Of a stretch of DNA of 9,007 nucleotides, positions 1 to 5,682 are shown in pieces. Where the stretch lies: the NCBI GenBank assembly GCA_001780825.1, contig MFIX01000020.1, positions 1-9,007 of the forward strand. The letters run 5' to 3'. Below the pieces are notes generated by a model. It saw only the letters and a list, made by a program, of their open reading frames with translations, did no database searches and had not been told where the DNA came from. This stretch comes from Candidatus Glassbacteria bacterium RIFCSPLOWO2_12_FULL_58_11 (GTDB lineage Bacteria; Gemmatimonadota; Glassbacteria; GWA2-58-10). Every line of letters starts with the position of its first letter. The first letter of the stretch is position 1. The translations under genes were made by a program, and so were the position numbers.

Positions 1-447
1 GTCTGAGACCGCCCAAGCGTAGCGCGGCAGAAACGGCTCCTTGTAAAGCCCGGTGTTGGTCAGGATATACAGTCCGGAGGCTTTGGACAGCCGGGAGAGG
101 ATTTCCGGATCTCGGCCGATAAATGCGGGCGTGCAATCGATAAAGGTGCGCACTCCTGTCTTGCGCAGCTCCTTCAGCAGAGGCAGCATCACCCGGACCA
201 CCTCATCCGGGTCATAACGCTCGCTGGTCACCTTATCCGCCCCGATAAAATCGCACATCACGTGTTCGTGGGGCAGAGCGATGCCCATCCCTCCCGGAGC
301 GATATCGCCGGTTACCGTGCGGACCACTCCCGCCAGGCTCCTATTTTCCGCTCCATCCAGGATAGAGTTCCACAATCCCGGAAAGGCCAGCGATCCGGCG
401 GCACAGCTCATTCCGGTGCGGATAAAAGTCTGGCGGTTCATGGCCAT
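1..447 (-). CDS. Phosphotriesterase-family metallohydrolase, 3' end beyond window
   Basis: 149 codons are visible on the minus strand and the C-terminal part lies outside the window. The protein begins MAMNRQTFIRTGMSCAAG, a Tat-like leader in which the usual second arginine is Gln (NRQTFI instead of NRRTFL). LPHEHVMCDFIGAD follows around residues 59-72; its HEH is the HxH metal pair opening the amidohydrolase barrel of the phosphotriesterase (PTE) family. TFIDCTPAFIGRDP, further on, fits PTE strand 2. Known members are periplasmic or cytoplasmic binuclear-metal hydrolases of phosphotriesters, lactones or unknown esters; the substrate here cannot be told. The later His and carboxylated Lys ligands are not visible. 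I chose ATG at 447 over the in-frame ATG at 441 because AGGGGA on the minus strand sits about 13 bases upstream of it, a loose fit. The gene follows the LysM lipoprotein gene by 37 bp, so the two are probably one operon. Confidence 0.85.
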   Translation of the reverse strand, partial: MAMNRQTFIRTGMSCAAGSLAFPGLWNSILDGAENRSLAGVVRTVTGDIAPGGMGIALPHEHVMCDFIGADKVTSERYDPDEVVRVMLPLLKELRKTGVRTFIDCTPAFIGRDPEILSRLSKASGLYILTNTGLYKEPFLPRYAWAVSD

Positions 448-484
448 CGCCGGGCGCCTGTTCCCCTGTCGGCTCTCCGGCGTC

Positions 485-1462
485 TCATGAGCTGAGGTCC
501 ACTACCGCCAGGTGGATGACAATTGTCTCGCCCAGCTGGATATTGCCATCGACTGGAATATCGTGATTCCAGCTCTTCAGAGCCCGAACCGTCACTCCGT
601 ACTGCTTGGCGATACTACTCAGTGAATCTCCTTTCCTGACCTCGTAGCGCTCTTTCTCGATACGAACCCTGACATTCTCCTTTTTGCCCTTCGGCACCGG
701 CACCACGATCCTCTGCCCGATCTGAAGCCCCCGGCTCGCCAGCTGATTGCCGTTAAGCGACTCCAGCGCCTCGGTGGATATTCCGATGGCGCGGGCAATC
801 CCGATTATCGTATCGCCCTTCCTGACCTGGTAGGTGCCCTGCGACGGTCTTTCCGGCGGTATCGGCTTCGGTTTTGGCTTGACTTCCTCTTTGGCCGGCG
901 CGGCGGGTTTCGCTTCCTGCGACGTCTTGCCCGTGGACTGAGCCACGGCAGCGGCCGGGGCTGTCTGCCGGGTCTCGGCGGGTGCGCTGCGCGCCGCATT
1001 GGCCGAGGCCAGCACTGTCCGCTGGCTTACCACCTCGTAGCCATTGGCATGCCAGTGCAGTTCCTTGACCATCGTGTTGCCATCGTACAGGCGGCTCGAG
1101 ACGCTGATCTCGGGGATACCATCCGTCCCGGTGTCGCGCACTGAATCCAGGCTGGTGCTGACAAACTCGCGTGGATTGTTCTGGTCGTTGACCATCGGCG
1201 TAAGCTCCCAAGCCTCGCCTTTTCCCTTGTAATAGACATCGAAATTAAGCAGCTCGCGCGGGCCGAACACCAGGATCACCTCGCGCTGGCCGTCTCCGTT
1301 CAGGTCGGCGAAACGCACTTCGCGCAAATCGTTATCCGCGGCCATCCGCCCGGCCAGCGCCGCCAGCACGCCCCGCGGGTCCTCCTCCCGGCCCCTGGAA
1401 CATCCTGCCAGGATCGACAAACCGAGTCCGGTGATTACCATTACTCCTGTTTTGAAATTCAT
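485..1462 (-). CDS. Lipoprotein with two C-terminal LysM domains
   Basis: This 325-residue protein has a short hydrophobic leader ending in the lipobox L18-A-G-C21, so it is probably lipid-anchored in an envelope membrane. Residues 49-130 contain ADLNGDGQREVILVFGP and a later DGIPEISVSSRLYDG, resembling FG-GAP/VCBS-like beta segments with a DxNxDG calcium-type loop. An Ala/Pro/Lys-rich linker spans roughly 150-209. Two LysM modules follow: YQVRKGDTIIGIA (from residue 211) and YEVRKGDSLSSIA (from 273), each about 45 residues. LysM domains bind the GlcNAc sugars of peptidoglycan or chitin, so this is likely a cell-wall-associated lipoprotein; no catalytic domain is visible. The start is supported by GGGAG 8 bases upstream of ATG. 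It lies first in a probable two-gene operon with the phosphotriesterase-family gene. The LysM and lipobox calls are firm; the middle domain is tentative. Confidence 0.9.
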   Translation of the reverse strand: MNFKTGVMVITGLGLSILAGCSRGREEDPRGVLAALAGRMAADNDLREVRFADLNGDGQREVILVFGPRELLNFDVYYKGKGEAWELTPMVNDQNNPREFVSTSLDSVRDTGTDGIPEISVSSRLYDGNTMVKELHWHANGYEVVSQRTVLASANAARSAPAETRQTAPAAAVAQSTGKTSQEAKPAAPAKEEVKPKPKPIPPERPSQGTYQVRKGDTIIGIARAIGISTEALESLNGNQLASRGLQIGQRIVVPVPKGKKENVRVRIEKERYEVRKGDSLSSIAKQYGVTVRALKSWNHDIPVDGNIQLGETIVIHLAVVDLSS

Positions 1463-1510
1463 TCAATCCACTCCCGAAGATTAAATAAATGGCTTAATAT
1501 CAGGCCTGGT

Positions 1511-1523
1511 CGTTAATATAACG
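1511..1523. promoter_or_regulatory. Inverted repeat in the divergent LysM/CYTH intergenic region
   Basis: CGTTA and TAACG flank a 3-bp ATA spacer in the AT-rich part of the 133-bp gap between the divergent LysM and CYTH genes. Both strands carry -10-like hexamers here (TAATAT on plus, TATATT on minus). It could be an operator or simply overlapping divergent promoters; no convincing -35 was found on either side. Confidence 0.25.
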
Positions 1524-1595
1524 CTGTCGGTTAGAAAATAAGGTTTTATCCCGGTTCAGGCAAGAACTGAAACACATTCGGAGGGGAGAAACGGT

Positions 1596-2138
1596 ATGCC
1601 GGCGACCCGATTCAATCAGACAGTGGAAATCAAGGCTCGCTGCGCGGACCATACGAGGATCCGCCGGCTATTAAAAAGCCGGGGAGCAAAATTCTTAAGC
1701 CGGGAAACCCAGACCGATATCTTTTACCGGGTAAGCGAGGGCCGGCTTAAGCTCCGAAAGAGCAAATCGGAAAAATATCTGATCGGCTACCAGCGTCCTG
1801 ACTCCCGGGGCGCCAAGCAATGCCTGGTGGACCTTTACGAGTACAATGACCCGGGTTCCCTGGACCGGGTGCTCACGGGAGTGCTGGGCCGACGGCTGAC
1901 GGTCAGGAAGCGGCGGGAGCGCTGGCTCCTGGGCTCGGTAAAATTCCATCTCGACCGGGTTGATAAGCTCGGGACTTTCCTGGAAATCGAGGTTCTGGGG
2001 ACCCGGGGCAAGGATGATCCAGAGGACCTGAAACGCACCTGCGAGGAGTGGCTTGAGCTGTGCGGGGTAAGCCCGGAGGACCTGGTGAAGGTGGCTTATG
2101 CCGATTTGCTGGAGGAGCTGGAAGCCTGTTCCGCTTGA
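1596..2138 (+). CDS. CYTH-domain protein, class IV adenylate cyclase-like
   Basis: This 180-residue protein is one CYTH (triphosphate tunnel) domain. The N-terminal QTVEIKARC matches the degenerate ExExK signature seen in the CyaB-like branch (E11, K13, with Thr9 in place of the first Glu). It continues with TDIFYRVSEGRLKLRK, a YQRPD segment, a VRKRRERWL basic strand and HLDRVDKLGTFLEIEV, which supply the alternating Arg/Lys and Glu residues lining the tunnel. The superfamily acts on inorganic triphosphate, thiamine triphosphate or ATP (cyclase). Many of this branch are annotated as class IV adenylate cyclase without proof, so the activity here is open. GGAGGGGAG about 8 bases upstream supports the start. 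The gene is monocistronic; its last 43 bases overlap, antisense, the end of the convergent membrane hydrolase gene. A small inverted repeat (TTCAG 1555-1559 / CTGAA 1567-1571) lies just before the ribosome binding site. Confidence 0.88.
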   Translation: MPATRFNQTVEIKARCADHTRIRRLLKSRGAKFLSRETQTDIFYRVSEGRLKLRKSKSEKYLIGYQRPDSRGAKQCLVDLYEYNDPGSLDRVLTGVLGRRLTVRKRRERWLLGSVKFHLDRVDKLGTFLEIEVLGTRGKDDPEDLKRTCEEWLELCGVSPEDLVKVAYADLLEELEACSA

Positions 2139-2659
2139 GTCGAACCGCTGCCGGTGGCGACTTCAATGCTGTAGGAGGCTTTATTCCGCCGTCCCTCGCG
2201 AGCCCGGACCCAGAACAGCGCCAGGATCAGCAGGCCAGTATAGTTGAGGAGCATGAACCACCAGCGGCCCCAGGAGATGCCATCGATCGTAAAGCTGCTG
2301 AGCGGATAAAGGAACGGTGTGGGGAAAAAATCCTGCGAATGGGTCGGGATGTCGCAGAGGATATGCAGCGGCCAGGCGGAAAACGGCACTGCCAGCTCTT
2401 TCCAGACCCACCAGAACAGGGCCCAGACCGCGCCGATTATTATGAGGCTGTGGGTAAAATTGTAGGCCGTGTGAAGCCATTCCGGCAGCATGTATGCGTC
2501 CGGCCGTCCGTGCTGCCATTGCCCCCGAGCCATGCGGATGACTATCCACAGCCCGAAAGAAAAAAGGTCCGGGCACAATCCGAATAAAAAGGCCAGCCCG
2601 AAACGCCTGCGCCAGCCGAATAGCATGCCGCCCCACAGACCGTGGGCCAGTGTATCCAT
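2096..2659 (-). CDS. YdjM/DUF457-like membrane-bound metal-dependent hydrolase
   Basis: This 187-residue protein has about four hydrophobic segments. The histidine and aspartate pattern fits the YdjM-type inner-membrane putative hydrolases: AHG near the start (H6), CPDL (P30-D31), FTHSL (H70), then HILCDIPTH (H99, D103, H107) followed by a TPFLYPLS segment. These residues probably form a metal site at the membrane surface; the substrate is unknown for the family. The C-terminus after the last transmembrane segment is a Ser-rich low-complexity tail (residues about 165-187) that overlaps the CYTH gene on the other strand and may be dispensable. AAAGG about 6 bases upstream supports the start. 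It follows the SagB-like gene by 19 bp and is therefore almost certainly translated from the same mRNA. Confidence 0.8.
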   Translation of the reverse strand: MDTLAHGLWGGMLFGWRRRFGLAFLFGLCPDLFSFGLWIVIRMARGQWQHGRPDAYMLPEWLHTAYNFTHSLIIIGAVWALFWWVWKELAVPFSAWPLHILCDIPTHSQDFFPTPFLYPLSSFTIDGISWGRWWFMLLNYTGLLILALFWVRAREGRRNKASYSIEVATGSGSTQAEQASSSSSKSA

Positions 2660-2678
2660 CCGTTACCTTTCCCTTCCC

Positions 2679-3446
2679 TCAGCTCTTTTCCGCCGATTCG
2701 CCCTGGCGCGGTCCGACCGCTGCCAGGTAAAGGATCGGCTCCCGTTCAATTTCCGCTTCCAGCAGCTGGTTTACCTCCTCATCGAAAAAGGCCCCGACCA
2801 GACAGCAACCCATTCCGAGCGCCTCGGCGGCGAGGCAGAGATTCTGCGCAATATGGCCCGCATCCAGGTAAATATAGCGGTAGGCCCGCTGGCTGTATTT
2901 CCAGCTTGCCCGGCCAACTGCCGCGGTCCAGAGGAATGCCGCCGCGCATTCAAACAGCACCGGCTGCATCAGTCCCGCTTTCATCAAAGGCTCCCGCAGA
3001 TCGCCCCCTTTGAGCAGTTCCAGCTTGTGCCCGGCCACGCTGTAATGGTATAGCCCCATTTGCGCGCCCTCCACGTGATTGCAGACCAGGTAGGTCTCCA
3101 CCGGATAAAGGGCGCCGGCGCTGGGGCTGCTGCGGAACTCGAAATTGCGGGTACGCAGGGTAATGCCCTGGCAAGCCCAGAGCAACTGGCTGAGATAGTT
3201 CATGCCGATCGGCAGCCCCGCGAAATCGCGATAGCTCCGGCGCGCGGCAATAACGTTCCAGAGCTGTGGCCCCCCCGAAACTCCGGCTTCCGGGAGGTCC
3301 AGTCCCTCGGCCTTCGGATAAGTCTTGTACAAGGATACCTGCTCATCCCAGGCCGGAGTCCAATCCTTGAGAGTCTCCCGAAAGTACCGGGTGAGCCGCT
3401 GGAACTCCTCGCCTATCTTATATTCGGTTTTTTTCTCCGCACTCAT
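2679..3446 (-). CDS. SagB-type FMN-dependent nitroreductase/dehydrogenase
   Basis: This 255-residue protein belongs to the SagB/ThcOx branch of the nitroreductase fold. Seen motifs are AARRSYRDF (residues 67-75; the Arg-rich FMN-phosphate contact region), SSPSAGALYPVETYL (106-120; a signature of SagB-type proteins) and YIYLDAGHIAQNLCLAAEALGMG (about 190-212). Known SagB-type enzymes oxidise azolines to thiazoles or oxazoles in peptide toxins, but many solitary homologues exist with unknown substrates. No YcaO cyclodehydratase, E1-like partner or precursor peptide is visible, so a thiazole/oxazole peptide pathway is not supported here. The N-terminal 60 residues form a lead-in before the core fold. 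AGGGAGA upstream of ATG supports the start. The gene is followed at 19 bp by the YdjM-like gene and preceded at 118 bp by the amidohydrolase. Confidence 0.88.
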   Translation of the reverse strand: MSAEKKTEYKIGEEFQRLTRYFRETLKDWTPAWDEQVSLYKTYPKAEGLDLPEAGVSGGPQLWNVIAARRSYRDFAGLPIGMNYLSQLLWACQGITLRTRNFEFRSSPSAGALYPVETYLVCNHVEGAQMGLYHYSVAGHKLELLKGGDLREPLMKAGLMQPVLFECAAAFLWTAAVGRASWKYSQRAYRYIYLDAGHIAQNLCLAAEALGMGCCLVGAFFDEEVNQLLEAEIEREPILYLAAVGPRQGESAEKS

Positions 3447-3564
3447 TGAATGTCTCCCTGCACTTGAGTTGGATTTCCAAGCTTGTTTTACAAAGGAGCG
3501 GCATCGATTTTTAGACAGGCGCCAGACAAATTCCCCGGCCAGCTCCCGGTTCTCTCAGGATGGA

Positions 3565-4884
3565 TCAGCTACGAGACACCGGCTGAAGCTGAAGCTTAAG
3601 CACCCGGTTCGGATTATCGAACAGCATCTTTGCCGCGACTTCCAGCGCCGTGGGCAGGTCGAAATCTCCCCGGCCGACTTTCAGAGCCAGCGCCCTGGCG
3701 ATATTGTCCCGGGCCTGCTCGAGATGGCCATGGATGCTTTCCACCATGTGCAAATCACCCCCGAAACCGAACAGCTTGTTGTTCGGCACATAATCCAGCC
3801 ACTCATCCAGCATTTGTACCGTAGTGGCCGGGCTGATAATGTGCATCCAGCAGAGGTCGAGATAGACATTGGGAAAGTTTTTGCCCAGCACTCCCCATTC
3901 CCGGCAATAAGGGAAGCCGCCGTGAAAGAGAATAAAGGGCACCCTTCGGTACTCACTGATCAGATCGATCAGCAGGGAGGGACGGCTGTCGCTGATCCGG
4001 TTGGTATAGCCGGCCTGAAGGCCGGTGTGAATCTGATAGGCCAGGCCGTGTTCCTCGGCAAAGCGGACCGATTCGTGCACCAGGAAATTCTGCAGGGGCG
4101 CCAGCTCCTCGTAGCTGCGATGCTGCGTTTCGATCCAGCTCGAGGCATGGTGCGCATACTTTCCGGCGAACAGCCGGTTAAAAGAACGGTCCGCATCCTC
4201 CAGCGTAGTGCGCTCGAAATACAGCGAGCGGCGGTAGGCCAGATTGTTTTTCAGAGCCACGACATTTTTCCGGGTTTCAAGCAGGTGCTCCAGGTAGCGC
4301 CACATCGCCTCCCTAAGCTGGGCCGCCGAATGAATGGAGCAGCCTGAGAGACTCTCCAGATTCTCCAGCTTTTCCCGGCTGTCGCACAGGATGAAAGATT
4401 TCGACTGCCTCAGACTGTGATAGAAAAACGGCAGATAGGCATCGTCATCCTCAACGTCCAGGATAACAGCCTGGATGTTGTAGCGTTCCCTGAACCAATG
4501 CTCATAGCAGCCTTCAGTGATTCCGTTACGGATCTTCTCCGCCAGTACCGGATAGTTGCCGCGGTCGAGCTTTTGAATACCGAAAATATCGCGCAATGTG
4601 CGCTCGATACTGCGCCCGTAACCGGTGGTCCGGGTATCCGGCCAGTATTTCAGCATCACCTCGCGGGCCGCCTCCGGATTCAGCCCCGCATTTTCCACAT
4701 CCGCCGATTCGCTGTCCGAAGCGCCGGCGCCGCATAGATCACAGCCGATATAACCCAGGGCCAGCGGAGTAAATGGCGACTCCCGGCGAAAACGCTCGCT
4801 CTTTGTATGCTCGTGGCTGTCAATTATCGGCAGCCGGGCAATTTCCTGGCGGATTTCATTGTAAAGCGAATCCTTTGAGGGCAT
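3565..4884 (-). CDS. Amidohydrolase (amidohydrolase_2 / uronate isomerase-like superfamily)
   Basis: This 439-residue TIM-barrel metalloenzyme lacks a signal peptide, so it is probably cytoplasmic. The superfamily metal ligands can be followed in order: IDSHEHT with H24 and H26 (HxH), VALKNNLAYRR with K212 (the position of the bridging lysine), YQIHTG with H286, LFHGG with H321 and FGGDLHMVE with D377. All five classical His/Asp ligands are therefore present and the enzyme should be active. Overall shape and the KNNLAYRRSL segment resemble amidohydrolase_2 proteins related to uronate isomerase; the substrate could be a sugar acid, aromatic acid or amide and is not decidable here. It carries CDLCGAGASDSESAD near residue 50 as an insertion after strand 1. 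AGGAG 8 bases before ATG supports the start. It heads the minus-strand block and may share a transcript with the SagB-like and membrane hydrolase genes. Confidence 0.85.
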   Translation of the reverse strand: MPSKDSLYNEIRQEIARLPIIDSHEHTKSERFRRESPFTPLALGYIGCDLCGAGASDSESADVENAGLNPEAAREVMLKYWPDTRTTGYGRSIERTLRDIFGIQKLDRGNYPVLAEKIRNGITEGCYEHWFRERYNIQAVILDVEDDDAYLPFFYHSLRQSKSFILCDSREKLENLESLSGCSIHSAAQLREAMWRYLEHLLETRKNVVALKNNLAYRRSLYFERTTLEDADRSFNRLFAGKYAHHASSWIETQHRSYEELAPLQNFLVHESVRFAEEHGLAYQIHTGLQAGYTNRISDSRPSLLIDLISEYRRVPFILFHGGFPYCREWGVLGKNFPNVYLDLCWMHIISPATTVQMLDEWLDYVPNNKLFGFGGDLHMVESIHGHLEQARDNIARALALKVGRGDFDLPTALEVAAKMLFDNPNRVLKLQLQPVSRS

Positions 4885-5342
4885 GCGGATTACTCCTGGT
4901 GTTCTGGATTCGGCCGGGTAAAGGTTCCGGCCTGCTTAAAGGCGGCATATTGATAGTAAGATAGGGGCCGCGATTAACTCAAGTCAATAGCCTGCTCTAA
5001 AATACGCACAGCCGGCAATTGTCCGAAAGCCGCAGGTGTGCAATCAGCAGCGTACAAAGCTGATGAATTTATTGACTCCGCCGGGCCATCGGCGAGCCTT
5101 GTGAAAGGTTCCGCGCATAAAAAGATAGACAAATTAGGCCTGTTATTTTAATCCATTTCAATTTTGCCGCCTCTGAAGGCGTATCCTTTAGCGGACAATG
5201 TAACTACAAACAGTATTTGGACTTGAAAAATTTGATTCAGTACATTCTAAAATGGAACTCTCCCCTTTGTTCGGGTTAAGCCTATTCAGGGTTGACAGAA
5301 CACTAAATTATTAGGCAGTTTGGTAGCTTTTTTCTTCAGGGA
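4885..5342. other. Non-coding intergenic stretch, left part
   Basis: I see no convincing gene in this stretch. It shifts from GC-rich near the amidohydrolase start to AT-rich toward 5340. It holds the candidate minus-strand promoter (4958-4987) and small inverted repeats, such as CGCCG 5079-5083 / CGGCG 5090-5094 and CGCC 5168-5171 / GGCG 5178-5181, neither followed by a T run. A TTGACA at 5292-5297 lacks a good -10 at the right distance. Confidence 0.6.
4958..4987 (-). promoter_or_regulatory. Candidate promoter of the amidohydrolase operon
   Basis: On the minus strand TTGACT (4987-4982) is followed after 18 bases by TATCTT (4963-4958). The -35 matches 5 of 6 and the -10 matches 4 of 6 consensus bases. 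It lies about 75 bases upstream of the amidohydrolase start codon. Weak by sequence alone. Confidence 0.35.
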
Positions 5343-5372
5343 TTGATAATGATATTCATAATATATTACAAT
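5343..5372 (+). promoter_or_regulatory. Sigma70-like promoter for the repeat-protein gene
   Basis: TTGATA (5343-5348) and TACAAT (5367-5372) are separated by 18 bases; each matches 5 of 6 positions of the sigma70 consensus. It sits in the most AT-rich part of the intergenic region. Transcription would begin near 5379-5380, giving a 5' leader of about 300 nt before the start codon at 5683. No other plus-strand promoter as good was found between 4885 and 5682. Confidence 0.5.
5345..5363. promoter_or_regulatory. Fur-box-like operator inside the promoter
   Basis: GATAATGATATTCATAATA matches the classical 19-bp Fur consensus (GATAATGATAATCATTATC) at 16 of 19 positions and lies between the -35 and -10 hexamers, the usual place for Fur-type repression. 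The Fur consensus is established for proteobacteria and Firmicutes; use in this lineage is assumed. An AT-rich setting raises the chance of a coincidental match. Confidence 0.4.
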
Positions 5373-5624
5373 TCAATAGCCGGTTTTTCTTTTTTGCACA
5401 ACCGACATGCCGAACTCAACCGGGGAGGTTGCCTGATAGCAAATAGTTACCGGCTCGATTCCAAAAAACGCCGGTCGACGTAAGAATGGTCTGAGCGCAG
5501 TCTAAGAAGCTGCGCGGTGCTGGCGAGTTTCAACCGCGTTCCGGGAATAAGTTTTTCGCAAGAATATTTCCGGCTGCGATCCCTGTAGATGGGCATTCAT
5601 GAATCCGATTTTTTCCTGTCCGGC

Positions 5625-5646
5625 CCGGCCTTTGGCCGGAATTTTT
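5625..5646 (+). terminator. Terminator-like hairpin in the leader
   Basis: A perfect 6-bp GC stem (CCGGCC, loop TTT, GGCCGG) is followed by AATTTTT, the form of a short intrinsic terminator. It lies 36 bases upstream of the start codon and within the presumed leader, so it would act as an attenuator of the repeat-protein gene if used. A second hairpin (5645-5660) overlaps its T run and could compete with it or hold the region near the ribosome binding site. Confidence 0.4.
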
Positions 5647-5671
5647 CGGGATGCCCCGAACTTTATAGTCT

Positions 5672-5678
5672 GGGAGGT
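5672..5678 (+). promoter_or_regulatory. Ribosome binding site that decides the start at 5683
   Basis: GGGAGGT lies 4 bases before ATG 5683. The longer in-frame start at ATG 5599 has no such site and would put the export signal 28 residues inside the protein, so 5683 is preferred. Confidence 0.75.
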
Positions 5679-5682
5679 CAAT

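Larger units (their letters stand above)
5379..5682 (+). promoter_or_regulatory. Structured 5' leader of the repeat-protein gene, class unknown
   Basis: The roughly 300-nt leader contains a run of inverted repeats: CAACC 5417-5421 / GGTTG 5427-5431; ACCGGC 5449-5454 / GCCGGT 5470-5475; GCGCAG 5495-5500 / CTGCGC 5510-5515; CCGGGAATA 5541-5549 / TATTTCCGG 5565-5573 (one wobble pair); CCGGCC 5625-5630 / GGCCGG 5634-5639; and TTCGGG 5645-5650 / CCCGAA 5655-5660. I could not match it to a riboswitch class that I know. The series, ending in a terminator-like hairpin and a stem just before the ribosome binding site, suggests attenuation or translational control. The structures were paired by eye and not folded by energy. 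Confidence 0.35.

Noticed and set aside
2060..3053. Overlapping plus-strand open frames opposite the membrane hydrolase and SagB-like genes
   Set aside because: They are low in hydrophobic structure, rich in Pro/Arg, unrelated to any family I know, and antisense to well-supported genes.
2679..3446. Thiazole/oxazole-modified peptide (TOMM) biosynthesis cluster suggested by the SagB-like gene
   Set aside because: No YcaO, E1-like partner, protease, transporter or precursor peptide is present in the window.
3325..4347. Open reading frame of 340 codons on the plus strand across the amidohydrolase
   Set aside because: The minus-strand frame has the full amidohydrolase metal-ligand set and a good ribosome binding site; this plus-strand frame has no domain and crosses two genes and their gap.
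5292..5320. Promoter built on the perfect TTGACA at 5292-5297
   Set aside because: No acceptable -10 hexamer occurs 16-18 bases downstream; the promoter at 5343-5372 is better in both hexamers.
5449..5475. tRNA-like T arm (CGGCTCGATTCC) in the leader
   Set aside because: No 5-bp/7-nt T-arm geometry and no acceptor, D or anticodon arms can be formed around it; it fits better as a simple inverted repeat.
5599..5682. Longer N-terminus for the repeat protein starting at ATG 5599
   Set aside because: It lacks a ribosome binding site, reads through a terminator-like hairpin and would bury the signal peptide. ATG 5683 has GGGAGGT in place.
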